Below, in pieces: positions 47,235-56,299 of a DNA stretch of 64,000 nt. The notes under the pieces are model-generated. The model worked only from the letters and a program-made list of their open reading frames with translations. It ran no database searches and was not told where the DNA came from. Both the position numbers and the translations under genes were made by a program. Position 1 is the stretch's first letter, and each line of letters opens with the position of its first letter. This stretch comes from Candidatus Poribacteria bacterium. Lineage in GTDB: Bacteria > Poribacteria > WGA-4E > WGA-3G. The stretch lies in assembly GCA_028820845.1 (NCBI GenBank), contig JAPPII010000092.1, positions 1 to 64,000 of the forward strand, in the 5' to 3' direction.

Positions 47235-47996
47235 ATGTTACATCGTGAAGTTAGCAAAACAGCGTTATCTATTATAGAGGACGGCGCGCCGATGCTCACG
47301 TGCTGTTACGGTGACCTTGAACGTCCGACCTATTTCCATCCGCTCTATGCGTCGAATGGGCAGGTCGTAACAGAGGATGCGGACAACCGGGCACAGTATC
47401 CACCAGGGATCTGTTTTACACTCGGAACCGTCAACGGTGAGCAGCGAGCAGCGTATGAACGGAAACCGACGCTTGCGGAATCCGCGGAAGAATTCGCAAT
47501 TGTCACAACGTATGGTGCCCCAGAATCGCTTCTGATAGAGACGTTCACGACAAAAGTCCATCTCCGTCAAATCGAAGTTCAAGTGTTGGACATAGAAGTC
47601 TCACTACACGCACCGACGACTTCACTCGATATTGCGGGTAACACGGGACTCACGTGTCGGGCTGTTGAGATGGAATACCGCAAAGCCTTGGATGCAGACG
47701 GGCGACTTGGTGAGTCGGAAGTCAACGGAAATAAATCGGCGTGGGGAACGCTTTCAGGTATTACGACTGCTGAGCAAAACGCCGTCGGTATCGCTATCTT
47801 TCCGCATCCTACAAATGGAGAAACGACATTTTTTGCTGACGATCTCTCTTATGGGTTTCTGTTCGCAGAGGCAACACCTTTCACAGTGGAGGTCGGTGCA
47901 ACACGGATTTTGAAATACCGAATGCTTGCGTACATCGGTGATCTCTTTACCTTTGATGTCTGGCAGTACCACGAGGATTATACTAATGGTCGGTAG
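47235..47996 (+). CDS. DUF6807 (PmoA-like) family protein
   Basis: About 253 residues from ATG 47235 (another in-frame ATG is 12 bp upstream). RPTYFHPLYASNGQVVTEDA and the later beta-strand pattern fit DUF6807, a mostly beta family found beside Gfo/Idh genes and often misnamed PmoA; it is unrelated to true methane monooxygenase. No signal peptide. The last codons and the stop lie inside a 7-bp repeat array (47985-48019). TATAAT at 47215 is only 15 bp upstream of this ATG, so either the leader is very short or that box is not the promoter. Confidence 0.55.
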   Translation: MLHREVSKTALSIIEDGAPMLTCCYGDLERPTYFHPLYASNGQVVTEDADNRAQYPPGICFTLGTVNGEQRAAYERKPTLAESAEEFAIVTTYGAPESLLIETFTTKVHLRQIEVQVLDIEVSLHAPTTSLDIAGNTGLTCRAVEMEYRKALDADGRLGESEVNGNKSAWGTLSGITTAEQNAVGIAIFPHPTNGETTFFADDLSYGFLFAEATPFTVEVGATRILKYRMLAYIGDLFTFDVWQYHEDYTNGR

Positions 47997-48019
47997 TCGG
48001 CTATCAGCTGTCAGTAATT
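47985..48019. repeat. 7-bp degenerate tandem repeat array (B)
   Basis: Units taatggt, cggtagt, cggctat, cagctgt, cagtaat. The stop codon of the DUF6807-like gene (47994-47996) falls inside the array. Confidence 0.6.
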
Positions 48020-48035
48020 GAGGTTTTCTGGTTTG

Positions 48036-48067
48036 TAGTAGGGAAACCATTCATTGCCCGTTCACTA
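48036..48067. repeat. Partial copy of the GTAGTAGGG element
   Basis: GTAGTAGGGAAACC and then TTCATTGCCCGTTCA match the left half of 47039-47101. It ends about 12 bp before the miaB start. Confidence 0.6.
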
Positions 48068-48078
48068 TATGAAAGTCT

Positions 48079-49503
48079 ATGAAAGACCAAACGCTTTTCC
48101 CACTGTATAATAAAGATAAGCCAGCAGGTAATCCGCTGCAAGCACCCCAGGCGGGAATGCCTTCGCATGCCCGGCGCGTTTACATCGAAACCTATGGGTG
48201 CCAGATGAACGTCAGTGATAGCGAACTCATGGCGGGTATCTTGACACAAAGCGGACACCAGACCGTGCCACATCTCGACGATGCCGATGTCGTCCTTGTC
48301 AATACCTGTGCGATACGGGAAAACGCTGAAACCAAAGTTATCAATCGACTTGTGCAGCTCAACCACCGTAAACGCCGTCAACCCGACCTTATTATCGGTG
48401 TGTGTGGCTGTATGGCGCAGCATCTCCGGGATAAACTTCTTGACGCAGCACCTTATGTTGACCTCGTAATGGGACCTGATGCCTATCGGGATCTACCCGT
48501 GGCACTCGATTCTCTGGCGCGTGGCGTTGAATCTCACGTTTCCCTTACAGACCGAGACCCGTTTGTTGGATTACGGTTGGACAAAAGCGAGGATTACGCC
48601 GACATCGCCCCCATCCGAAAAGAGGGAATCCGCGCATGGCTCACGATCCAACGCGGGTGCGATAAGATGTGCACCTTCTGCATCGTCCCCTTCGTCCGCG
48701 GCAGAGAGCGGAGCCTCCCCTTAAAACTCCTCGTTGAGGATGTCGAAAAACTTGTGGACCAAGGCTTCAAAGAGGTCGTTCTGCTCGGTCAGACGGTTAA
48801 CTCCTACCGCGACAACGATGCCGATTTCGGAGACCTTCTCTATGCTGTCGGTGATGTCAACGGATTGGAACGCGTGCGGTTTACCTCTCCACACCCTGCA
48901 GATGCAACTGACAGTATGATTGATGCAATGGCAAGTTCTTCAAGCGTCTGTAAACACCTGCATCTCCCACTCCAATCCGGATCAACCGAAGTCCTGGAGC
49001 GGATGCGGCGCACCTACACGGCTGAGGAATACCGTAACCTCGTCGCCAAACTTCGCGAACGTATTCCTGATATCGCTATCACAACCGATATTATCGTCGG
49101 TTTCTGTGGTGAGACCGAAGATGAGTTTATGGAGACGTACAAGATGATGGCGGACATCCGCTACGATTCAGCATTCATGTTCAAGTATTCCGAACGCGAA
49201 GGAACACTTGCACACAAAGCATTCCCTGACGATGTGCCGGAAACGGTAAAAGGTGAACGGCTTAAACGGATTATCGAACTCCAGGAAAACATTTCCGCAG
49301 AAATCAATCGTGACACCGTTGGTGATACCGTCGCTGTGCTTATAGAGGGTGAATCACGGCGGGATGCGGATAAATACCACGGAAAAACCGATGGCTTCAA
49401 AACTGCTGTATTTCCGAAGGTTCCCGATACCAAAATCGGCGATGTCGTCAACGTTCGTGTTGACACGACAACGGCACATACTTTGATTGGACAGACTGTT
49501 TGA
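48079..49503 (+). CDS. miaB: tRNA-2-methylthio-N6-dimethylallyladenosine synthase
   Basis: 474 residues. Radical SAM methylthiotransferase that modifies A37 of tRNAs reading UNN codons. The N-terminal UPF0004 domain has its three cluster cysteines (YGCQMN, NTCAIREN, GVCGCM). The radical SAM motif is CDKMCTFC in QRGCDKMCTFCIVPFVRGRE. A C-terminal TRAM-like domain follows (about 405-474). Full family length, all key residues present. No clear Shine-Dalgarno before the ATG. Confidence 0.95.
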   Translation: MKDQTLFPLYNKDKPAGNPLQAPQAGMPSHARRVYIETYGCQMNVSDSELMAGILTQSGHQTVPHLDDADVVLVNTCAIRENAETKVINRLVQLNHRKRRQPDLIIGVCGCMAQHLRDKLLDAAPYVDLVMGPDAYRDLPVALDSLARGVESHVSLTDRDPFVGLRLDKSEDYADIAPIRKEGIRAWLTIQRGCDKMCTFCIVPFVRGRERSLPLKLLVEDVEKLVDQGFKEVVLLGQTVNSYRDNDADFGDLLYAVGDVNGLERVRFTSPHPADATDSMIDAMASSSSVCKHLHLPLQSGSTEVLERMRRTYTAEEYRNLVAKLRERIPDIAITTDIIVGFCGETEDEFMETYKMMADIRYDSAFMFKYSEREGTLAHKAFPDDVPETVKGERLKRIIELQENISAEINRDTVGDTVAVLIEGESRRDADKYHGKTDGFKTAVFPKVPDTKIGDVVNVRVDTTTAHTLIGQTV

Positions 49504-49518
49504 TGGATGCCAACACCT

Positions 49519-49549
49519 GTAGGAGGGGTTTGTAACCCCGACTCCCTAT
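49519..49549. repeat. GTAGG-type hairpin
   Basis: GTAGGAGGGGTT-TGT-AACCCCGACTCCCTA forms a stem (GGGGTT/AACCCC, flanked by further pairing) between miaB and map. No T tract follows, so it is more likely a dispersed repeat than a terminator. Confidence 0.55.
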
Positions 49550-49592
49550 GGAGCGCTGGTGGAAATGTCTAAATAATCCTGAGTCTACTATA

Positions 49593-50378
49593 ATGGACAA
49601 ACTTAGAATCAAAAGCAAAATTGAAATCGAAAAAATGAAACAGAGCGGGAAAGCCGCTGCGACTATCCTCAAACGCATTGGGGAAGCGATTGCTCCAGGT
49701 GTATCGACTGCTGAGCTGGAACGCATTTCACAGGATACAATCGCTGAAGTCAATGCCATATCTTCCTTCTTAGGCTATCAACCTCCGGAACACGAACCTT
49801 ACCCCGCCACAATATGTACCTCTATCAACGATGTCGTTATCCACGGGATTCCACACGAGAGTCATATTCTCAAAGACGGCGACATCATCGGAATTGATAC
49901 GGCTGTCAGTATCGACAGCTACCATGGCGACAACGCATACACCTTTCCCGTTGGAGACATCTCACCATCAGCCGCGCGTCTATTGAAAGTGACACGGCGT
50001 TCTCTCTACGATGCGATTACCGAAGCGAAACCCGGAAACCGTGTCGGCGACATCTCTTCCAAATTACAGCAAGGCGCGGAATCCCAAGGTTTCTCCGTAC
50101 TCCAGAATTTTTCTGGGCACGGCATCGGACGGAGCCTCCATGAAGCACCAGAGGTCCCTTGCATGGGAGTCGCGGGGCGCGGCTTACGCCTCAGACCGGG
50201 GATGGTCCTCGCAATTGAGACAATGGTTAACGTCGGGCTACCCGATGTCCAGATACTCACAGACGGATGGACGGTTACAACAGTAGACGGAAGCCTCTCG
50301 GCACTCTTTGAGCATACCGTGGCGATACTCTCGGACGGACCCGAAATTTTAACAGGAAGCGAATTGTGGGAAACCTAA
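49593..50378 (+). CDS. map: Type I methionine aminopeptidase
   Basis: 261 residues. Removes N-terminal Met from new proteins. The metal ligands are visible: the two Asp in GIDTAVSIDSYHGDNAY, His in SGHGIGRSLHEAP, Glu in LAIETMVN and Glu in LFEHTVAIL. The ATG at 49593 gives the usual length; the upstream in-frame ATG at 49548 adds 15 unlikely residues overlapping a hairpin repeat. The end overlaps the ccmC-like gene by 13 bp. Confidence 0.95.
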   Translation: MDKLRIKSKIEIEKMKQSGKAAATILKRIGEAIAPGVSTAELERISQDTIAEVNAISSFLGYQPPEHEPYPATICTSINDVVIHGIPHESHILKDGDIIGIDTAVSIDSYHGDNAYTFPVGDISPSAARLLKVTRRSLYDAITEAKPGNRVGDISSKLQQGAESQGFSVLQNFSGHGIGRSLHEAPEVPCMGVAGRGLRLRPGMVLAIETMVNVGLPDVQILTDGWTVTTVDGSLSALFEHTVAILSDGPEILTGSELWET

Positions 50379-51046
50379 GTACAAGAATTATTGCCATCAT
50401 CACTGCACTCCTTATTTTCATCTCTCTCTATCTCATCTTCGGCTATGCACGAATTGAAGGCACGATGCTTGAGGTTCAGAAAATCTTCTACTACCACGTC
50501 TCTGCCGCGCTGACAGTTTTTGTGGCGTTTGGTGTCAACTGCGTCTTCAGTATCAAATACCTCATCCAACGCAAACCCAATGACGACCTACTTGCAGTTG
50601 CTGCTGCCGAACTCGGCATTGTCTTTTGCACAATTGCCCTCCTCTCTGGACCGATCTGGGCAAGATACGCATGGAATACATGGTGGAATTGGGAGGCACG
50701 CCTCACAAGCACGCTTGTGCTCTGGCTGATGTATATCGGCTATTTTATTCTCCGATCCGCTCTCGAAGGAGATAAACGCAGAATCTATGCTGCGGTTCTT
50801 GGCATTATCGCCTATCTGGATGTGCCGATTGTCTATTACGCTGTGGATATCTGGCAGGGGGGATTGCACCCCGATCGTGGGACGAAGTGGAGCCTCGAAG
50901 CAACGATGCGGCATACATGGATGGTAGCATTGCTCGCACTTATTCTGCTATTTACCTTCTTACTTATCGTGAGGTATCGCATGAAAAAGGCGCAGGCGCG
51001 TTATGAAGCTATACAACAGCAACACCTCACGGAGGCATCATCATGA
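50366..51046 (+). CDS. ccmC: Cytochrome c assembly protein CcmC-like haem exporter subunit
   Basis: 226 residues with about six membrane helices. The haem-handling Trp-rich loop reads NTWWNWEARLTSTLVLWLMY, close to the CcmC/CcsA WWxWD motif with Glu in place of Asp. His in KIFYYHVSAAL and MRHTWMVAL are the likely axial ligands. GTG start overlapping map by 13 bp. CcmA, CcmB, CcmE and CcmF are not in the window. Confidence 0.85.
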   Translation: MGNLSTRIIAIITALLIFISLYLIFGYARIEGTMLEVQKIFYYHVSAALTVFVAFGVNCVFSIKYLIQRKPNDDLLAVAAAELGIVFCTIALLSGPIWARYAWNTWWNWEARLTSTLVLWLMYIGYFILRSALEGDKRRIYAAVLGIIAYLDVPIVYYAVDIWQGGLHPDRGTKWSLEATMRHTWMVALLALILLFTFLLIVRYRMKKAQARYEAIQQQHLTEASS

Positions 51047-51381
51047 AAATAGCGGTTTTAGTAAGCTTTTTAGCGGTTTTGATAATCTTCTTTTTTGTAA
51101 CGCAGGTACCAATCACCCTGACAGCCAACGAAGTCGCAAAGGCTGTTTCAGAAGCCACCTCCGAGTCTGGTGTGTCTGTAGACGAAGACGTACTGGAAAA
51201 GGCAGTGCAGTTATCCGTTGCGAAACTCGAAAAAGGACAAAGCAGACGACTGAAATATCTCGCCTCCGCATATCTCGTTATCTGGTTGGTATTCGTCCTC
51301 TATGTCTTGCAACTTGATCGGCAACAGCAGGAACTCGACAAACGCCTCGCCCAACTCGAACAAGACTCTGAAGGTATCTAA
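51043..51381 (+). CDS. CcmD-like small membrane protein
   Basis: 112 residues with two membrane helices: residues about 4-22 and about 77-95. The C-terminal helix and tail (YLVIWLVFVLYVLQLDRQQQ, then a coiled-coil stretch) match the short CcmD family that follows CcmC and helps release haem-CcmE. The extra N-terminal helix and periplasmic segment are not found in classic CcmD. Overlaps ccmC by 4 bp (ATGA) and the SRPBCC gene by 1 bp. Confidence 0.7.
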   Translation: MKIAVLVSFLAVLIIFFFVTQVPITLTANEVAKAVSEATSESGVSVDEDVLEKAVQLSVAKLEKGQSRRLKYLASAYLVIWLVFVLYVLQLDRQQQELDKRLAQLEQDSEGI

Positions 51382-51848
51382 TGAAAACGTTCCTTTTCAA
51401 AACACAACAGGTGCTTGAACAACCACTTGCAGAAGTTTTCGCATTCTTTTCTGATGCACATAACCTCGCCAAAATTACACCACCGTGGCTCCGCTTTGAA
51501 GTCCTAACCCCAGCACCAATCGAGATGTCACCAGGAACACGTATCGACTACCGGTTGAAACTTCGCGGCATTCCACTCCGCTGGCAGAGCGAGATTACGG
51601 AATGGAATCCTCCGTATATGTTTGCAGATGAACAACGCCGCGGTCCGTATCGGCTCTGGCGACACACCCATACCTTCAACGAGACAGAAAATGGAGTGGT
51701 CGTAGGTGATTCAGTCGAATACGCCGTCTGGGGCAATCAGATCGTTGACAAATTTTTTGTGCGTCCAGATATAGAGAAAATCTTTGCTTATCGCTCGGAA
51801 CAGCTGGAGAGGATCTTCGACAAGACCAACGCTTCATCCGGAAAATAG
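51381..51848 (+). CDS. SRPBCC (START-like) family protein
   Basis: 155 residues, cytosolic. The pattern LEQPLAEVFAFFSDAHNLAK, LKLRGIPLRWQSEI and MFADEQRRGPYRLWRHTHTF is typical of the COG4276-type SRPBCC group, which has a hydrophobic ligand cavity but no defined reaction. The stop of the CcmD-like gene overlaps its ATG, so it is translationally coupled. Convergent overlap of 15 bp with the transglycosylase gene. Confidence 0.85.
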   Translation: MKTFLFKTQQVLEQPLAEVFAFFSDAHNLAKITPPWLRFEVLTPAPIEMSPGTRIDYRLKLRGIPLRWQSEITEWNPPYMFADEQRRGPYRLWRHTHTFNETENGVVVGDSVEYAVWGNQIVDKFFVRPDIEKIFAYRSEQLERIFDKTNASSGK

Positions 51849-52508
51849 AAATCTACCGTACAGACAGATTCTGCCATAGTAATGCATCACCCGTTCCACA
51901 TAAGCCCGCGTCCTATTCGCACCCTCAAAATAGCCGTGTGGTGGTATACCGCTTTCCCACACTTCTTCATGTATATCCACATGCTGTTGCGTCAGTTGAC
52001 TGAGTGCTATGCTCACAGGAGCCCACAGAGATGGGTCCGCACCATCACGATGACGGACGAGTGCCTGCGCGTCGCGAACCCGTCCTAGTCCTCCGTTGTA
52101 ACTCGCTAATACCAATCGGTCTCGATCCTCGTCAGGACTCTCAGGAAAGGCATGATATAACGTATGCAGATAGCGCGCTGCACCCGCAATGTTTTGTTCC
52201 GCATCAAATGGGTCTTCGACACCGAGTTCTTCTGCAGTCGTTGGCATCAGTTGTGTCAATCCGAGTGCACCCACTGAACTCACCGCCTTTTCGTTGAACC
52301 CAGATTCCTGCACAATCAGCGCACAAACCAGCCGAGCGTCCAACGATTCTTTGACGGCATATTTCTGGATCAGTCCCTTGTATTCAAAAATTTTTGGTGT
52401 AAGCGCGAGCAGACGCACGTCAGGGGGGAAACCGTTGATAATCCCACTGATTAGGAAAATCACAATAAACGTTGCAATAATGAGAAGAACTGTCCGTTTG
52501 CGAATCAT
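51834..52508 (-). CDS. Membrane-anchored lytic transglycosylase (SLT domain)
   Basis: 224 residues. One N-terminal membrane helix (about 6-26), then the SLT domain: catalytic Glu68 in ALIVQESGFN, GALGLTQLMPTTAEELG and NIAGAARYLHTLY. It cleaves the peptidoglycan glycan strand. The ATG at 52508 lies a few bases from a 7-bp repeat array that replaces any normal leader. Confidence 0.9.
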   Translation of the reverse strand: MIRKRTVLLIIATFIVIFLISGIINGFPPDVRLLALTPKIFEYKGLIQKYAVKESLDARLVCALIVQESGFNEKAVSSVGALGLTQLMPTTAEELGVEDPFDAEQNIAGAARYLHTLYHAFPESPDEDRDRLVLASYNGGLGRVRDAQALVRHRDGADPSLWAPVSIALSQLTQQHVDIHEEVWESGIPPHGYFEGANRTRAYVERVMHYYGRICLYGRFLFSG

Positions 52509-52510
52509 TT

Positions 52511-52545
52511 TTGGCTAATGGCTTTTGGCTAATGGAAACCTTTGG
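52511..52545. repeat. 7-bp degenerate tandem repeat array (C)
   Basis: Units ttggcta, atggctt, ttggcta, atggaaa, cctttgg, directly upstream of the transglycosylase start on the minus strand. Confidence 0.6.
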
Positions 52546-52592
52546 CAAGGAAAAGAGTCGTTCCGTGACGCTCGCGTCTTTGCCAATCGCCC

Positions 52593-54197
52593 TTAAAAAA
52601 GATAACCTATATCAAATATAAACCTATGCGCTTGATCCGTTTGCCCCTTGTGGTGTTCGGCATTTTGCGTGTACTGCCATCCGTAAGAGAGTGAAGCGTT
52701 CCATCCGTTTAGCGGACGATAAGAGAATGTTCCTCCGATTTCTGTCGTCCGAGCAACAACCCCCGTAGGAAACGAGAGTGCTTCGTAATCCTCACCGTAA
52801 AACCGATCGGCAACTGTTCCTTCTCCGTGTCGCGTCAACACCGTCCCGATTTCTGCCTTCGTGGAAACAGTGAACTGATAGGACGCTGAAAATCGAAACA
52901 CATCCGAATCCGTGCCAATCGGGTGTCCGATGACATAACCGAAGTGCGTGAACTGGTTATCAGGCACAAGATGCGTGTATGCCCATCGATTGACGCGCGC
53001 ATATTCGCTATGAATGCCGAAATGCCGTTTTAACTGTCGCGGATACCACGTCCCCCCTAAAAGCCACGCGACCGCATGCGGATCGTTTGAAGTTCGTACG
53101 TACTGAATATCGTCAATAAGCCATTCACCGTAGAGCCGTACACCGTCAATCGGACGGATCGCAGCATCAAAGGCGAACATGAGATTATCATCGGCTTTGG
53201 CATGATATTGTAGCGCGTAATAAAAGGTAACCGGATTCGCGTATTCCCACTCCACCGTCTGCGCATCACCACCGTAAAGCACCCACTCAGCGACACCGAT
53301 TTCCACGCGGTCGTTGAGTTGATAGTCGAGTCGATGTCCGCTCATATAGCGTTTCGCCAGATACCGTTTTTCACCATCGTCGTACCACGTTGAATTCAGT
53401 TGCGTGGTGAAGGCTGTTGCTTTAAACTTTTTTCCGAGTCTACCTGTGAGCCGAATCTGGTCAAACGGAGGTGAGTTATCCGAGATACCAACCGTTTTGA
53501 AGGGACTAGCACCCCAGAAAAGCCAATCTCTACCCACGAGCAGGTCGAGGTGTGCGCTGTTTATTTGTAGGTAACTTCTTTTGAAATCTATGATATACCC
53601 GCGTGCACGGTGCCACGGATCGAAACGTTGTTCAGCGGTTTTTGCGTCAAGCGAACGACTTTCAAAGTTCTGTCCCTCAAATTCAGAATAAAGCACTAAG
53701 CGTGGCGCAGCCCTTCTGTCAACTTTGCCGATTGTATATTGAAACGCGCTTTCAATTGCGGGTGCTATTTTTTTTTCTGTTGCTCGCAATTGGGAGAGCG
53801 CGTTTATCGCCAGTCCATAGTCACCTGCAATTTCGGATCGAAATTCCCGTTTCAGTTTTTCAAGGAGTTTCCTATCAATTGCCGATACGACAACCTCACC
53901 TGCTTGAATCCTTGATTCCGCCTGCGCTATAATCTCTGTTATTTCTGCCCGTGAGAGCAGTGCTGTTTGCCGGTGAAACCCACCTGTTATCCCGTTAGTT
54001 TCTAATTTCGCAAGTGCTTCGGTAATCCATCCGTCGAAGTTGAGTGGAACATCGGGAGCACCATAAGCACAGTTTACAATGAACAGGAACGCAAGGCAAA
54101 TGGCTGTTGGCTGTTGGCAAATAGCGATTGGTTTCCATAAGCCATAGACCATAAGCCATAGACCATAAGCCATAGACCATAGACTACTGACCACCAT
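52593..54197 (-). CDS. Capsule assembly Wzi family outer-membrane protein
   Basis: 534 residues from ATG 54197, chosen because GGAGGCAGTGG sits just upstream; two further in-frame starts lie beyond it. Most of the protein is alternating beta strands of a Wzi-like barrel, with HRARGYIIDFKRSYLQI, LLVGRDWLFWGAS and a final FIFDIGYLF ending in Phe. Wzi proteins hold capsule polysaccharide at the outer membrane. The signal peptide is unusual: about residues 5-32 (SSLWSMAYGLWLMVYGLW and beyond) are translated from a 7-bp repeat array. The mature part probably starts near APDVPLNFDGW. Confidence 0.75.
   Translation of the reverse strand: MVVSSLWSMAYGLWLMVYGLWKPIAICQQPTAICLAFLFIVNCAYGAPDVPLNFDGWITEALAKLETNGITGGFHRQTALLSRAEITEIIAQAESRIQAGEVVVSAIDRKLLEKLKREFRSEIAGDYGLAINALSQLRATEKKIAPAIESAFQYTIGKVDRRAAPRLVLYSEFEGQNFESRSLDAKTAEQRFDPWHRARGYIIDFKRSYLQINSAHLDLLVGRDWLFWGASPFKTVGISDNSPPFDQIRLTGRLGKKFKATAFTTQLNSTWYDDGEKRYLAKRYMSGHRLDYQLNDRVEIGVAEWVLYGGDAQTVEWEYANPVTFYYALQYHAKADDNLMFAFDAAIRPIDGVRLYGEWLIDDIQYVRTSNDPHAVAWLLGGTWYPRQLKRHFGIHSEYARVNRWAYTHLVPDNQFTHFGYVIGHPIGTDSDVFRFSASYQFTVSTKAEIGTVLTRHGEGTVADRFYGEDYEALSFPTGVVARTTEIGGTFSYRPLNGWNASLSYGWQYTQNAEHHKGQTDQAHRFIFDIGYLF
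54096..54193. repeat. 7-bp degenerate tandem repeat array (D)
   Basis: Fourteen units in register, including gcaaatg, gctgttg twice, gcaaata, gcgattg, then taagcca/tagacca three times and tagacta, ctgacca. It covers the NadE stop (54184-54186) and the signal-peptide codons of the Wzi-like gene. Confidence 0.85.
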
Positions 54198-56295
54198 CCA
54201 CTGCCTCCAATTTTTCAACATAGGCATCAATGCGGCGGAACTGCCATGTCCAGCGTGTGTTATACAGGAACTGCCGGAGGTCGAAGCGGTTGTCGTCCGG
54301 CGAATAAGATTCGGCGTGATAGGACGGGGTCAACGTTGTCATTTTGTGTCGATTGATAGAATAGTATCTGAAGAACCGTTTTACTTTTTCAGCGACTTCA
54401 CGCGGCGGCAAGTGGTCCCACTCCTGCACTAATTTCTCAAACATGCTAACGGGACCGCACTGCTCCATTTTTCGGAGCTGCCCGAAGCGACTCAATTCCG
54501 CGTAAGTCATTCCCATATCGTCTTCATCTGTCTGCGTGTAGGTTTCAGTTATCGGTTCGAGTTCCGCTGTCGGGGGTGCCTCTATAATTTCAGCAAGTGC
54601 GGAATAACCGAGCGCATCTTTTGCCCAATTCAGGAATCGACGCAAATCGTGTTTGCTAATACCACCGATCGGGTTGATGTCACCGCTACTGCAATCGTAT
54701 TTTGTCAGGTAACCGCGCAGTGCCTCGTCGACGTTCCCAGTCCCTAAAACAAGAAGTGTCCCTTGACGGTTTCGCGTCCACGGCATCATCTGTGCAAAGA
54801 GATAACTAATCACCATCCGCAATCTCGCCTGTATGTTTTGGAGGGCTTGGTTTTCTGTATATGTTCCGCCCTCGACCTTGAATCGGGGTGTCTTCTGCGT
54901 GATACGGGTAAAAAGCGATTGTAGGGCGTTAACAAGACCATCCATGTTGATATTCAGATGGGACGCGCCTATCTGTTCAGCGAGTTGCTTCGCACGCTTC
55001 TGCGTTTCACGGGAACTGTTCTTGGTCCCAATATAACACGTATACAACAAGCGATTCGCAAGCACACACGGATCCGTAAAAACATCCGGCGTTTCATCCT
55101 TCTCCAACCATCGTTCAACGTCCTTGATGACCGTTTCATCATTTTCACGGATCGCTTTAGCGACGAGTTGACACATCGAACCGACAAGCGTCGCAACCGC
55201 TCCGCTGTCCGCACCACCAGAAAGCGGAATGAAGTACCCCGCTGCCTCCGATCTACGCAGATAATCCCAAAGCCAACACGCTGGACCGAGAGCTATCTCT
55301 TCTTCTGGTTTGTGGTAACGCGGAACGATTGCAAAAGAAGATTGGACATCCATCCTTCCATCCTTCCATCCTTCCATTCCCACGTCAAAATCAATATCAA
55401 TCTGCGGCAGTGCCACCGTTTTGCTCGCTTGGACAGCACGACTCGCCTTCGTCCCCCGATAGGCGCGAACATCGTCAAGGTTCACCGTTGCCGTGATGAC
55501 CTCTACATCTTTGAGTGAGAATTGAGAGCCTTGCGCCAAGATTTCGCCATTTTGGGCAATCAGTGCGCATCCGTCAAAATAGAGTCGGCCCCCGTCGCAC
55601 CCCTGTTGGTTTGCATAGAGGTAGACTCCGCCGTTTTTCTCACTGGCATTTCGGATCAGCGCGATGCGAGTGTCCAATTTCCGCAATTCATGGTGAGAGC
55701 CTGACCCATTTGCGATAATCTCCACCCCGGCATTGCCGAAATGGATATGCGGACTCATCGGCACAAACAGCTCCTCACACGTCTCAGATGCCAAGAGTGT
55801 ATCACCCGTGGCAATCGCTGCGATACCGATGGGTACTTTCTGTTGTCCCGTAAGTTCGCGAATCTCGCGCGGTAGCGTGTAGCGTTCGGTTGTCCAACCG
55901 TGTTCCCATGCCGCAAACCACCGATGCTCCCGATAGTTACCATCGCTTGCCAAGAACATTTTTGGACGAATCAACAGCAACTTGCCATCTAACACAAAGA
56001 CCCGACAGTTATACCTGACATTTTTGTGCATGACCGGCATACCGATGTCGCAGAGAATGCCGTCTGTGTGTTTCCCTTTAAGGATATGTGCCAGCGATTC
56101 CCAACTGTGTTGGAGCGTGTCTAACTCCAGGAAATGGTCTTCACAAGAATATCCCGTAATCTCCAGTTCCGGTCCCAAGCGATACCGCGCCCCGCGCGCT
56201 TTCGCTATCTCGATGGATTCAATGATACGCGCAGTATTCCCCTCAAAGTCGAGGCTCCACTGGTTCAGGTTACACGTTGCAAGGACTGCTTTCAT
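54184..56295 (-). CDS. nadE: Glutamine-dependent NAD(+) synthetase
   Basis: 703 residues. Makes NAD from deamido-NAD, ATP and glutamine. The N-terminal nitrilase-type glutaminase has E45 (GPELEITG), K112 (IRPKMFLA) and C173 (SETCEELF). The synthetase domain has the ATP loop PLSGGADSGAV and a C-terminal insert as in long, eukaryote-like forms. Residues about 305-317, in the linker between domains, are encoded by an 8-bp tandem repeat. The last codons and stop fall in a 7-bp repeat array. It starts 4 bp after the TolB-like gene. Confidence 0.93.
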   Translation of the reverse strand: MKAVLATCNLNQWSLDFEGNTARIIESIEIAKARGARYRLGPELEITGYSCEDHFLELDTLQHSWESLAHILKGKHTDGILCDIGMPVMHKNVRYNCRVFVLDGKLLLIRPKMFLASDGNYREHRWFAAWEHGWTTERYTLPREIRELTGQQKVPIGIAAIATGDTLLASETCEELFVPMSPHIHFGNAGVEIIANGSGSHHELRKLDTRIALIRNASEKNGGVYLYANQQGCDGGRLYFDGCALIAQNGEILAQGSQFSLKDVEVITATVNLDDVRAYRGTKASRAVQASKTVALPQIDIDFDVGMEGWKDGRMDVQSSFAIVPRYHKPEEEIALGPACWLWDYLRRSEAAGYFIPLSGGADSGAVATLVGSMCQLVAKAIRENDETVIKDVERWLEKDETPDVFTDPCVLANRLLYTCYIGTKNSSRETQKRAKQLAEQIGASHLNINMDGLVNALQSLFTRITQKTPRFKVEGGTYTENQALQNIQARLRMVISYLFAQMMPWTRNRQGTLLVLGTGNVDEALRGYLTKYDCSSGDINPIGGISKHDLRRFLNWAKDALGYSALAEIIEAPPTAELEPITETYTQTDEDDMGMTYAELSRFGQLRKMEQCGPVSMFEKLVQEWDHLPPREVAEKVKRFFRYYSINRHKMTTLTPSYHAESYSPDDNRFDLRQFLYNTRWTWQFRRIDAYVEKLEAVDGGQ
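55346..55381. repeat. 8-bp tandem repeat inside nadE
   Basis: CCATCCTT repeated three times plus a variant (55350-55381), encoding an acidic Gly/Lys/Met stretch (EGWKDGRMD) in the interdomain linker. Related purine-rich repeats lie in the gene at 58960 (59801-59877). Confidence 0.75.
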
Positions 56296-56299
56296 CTTT

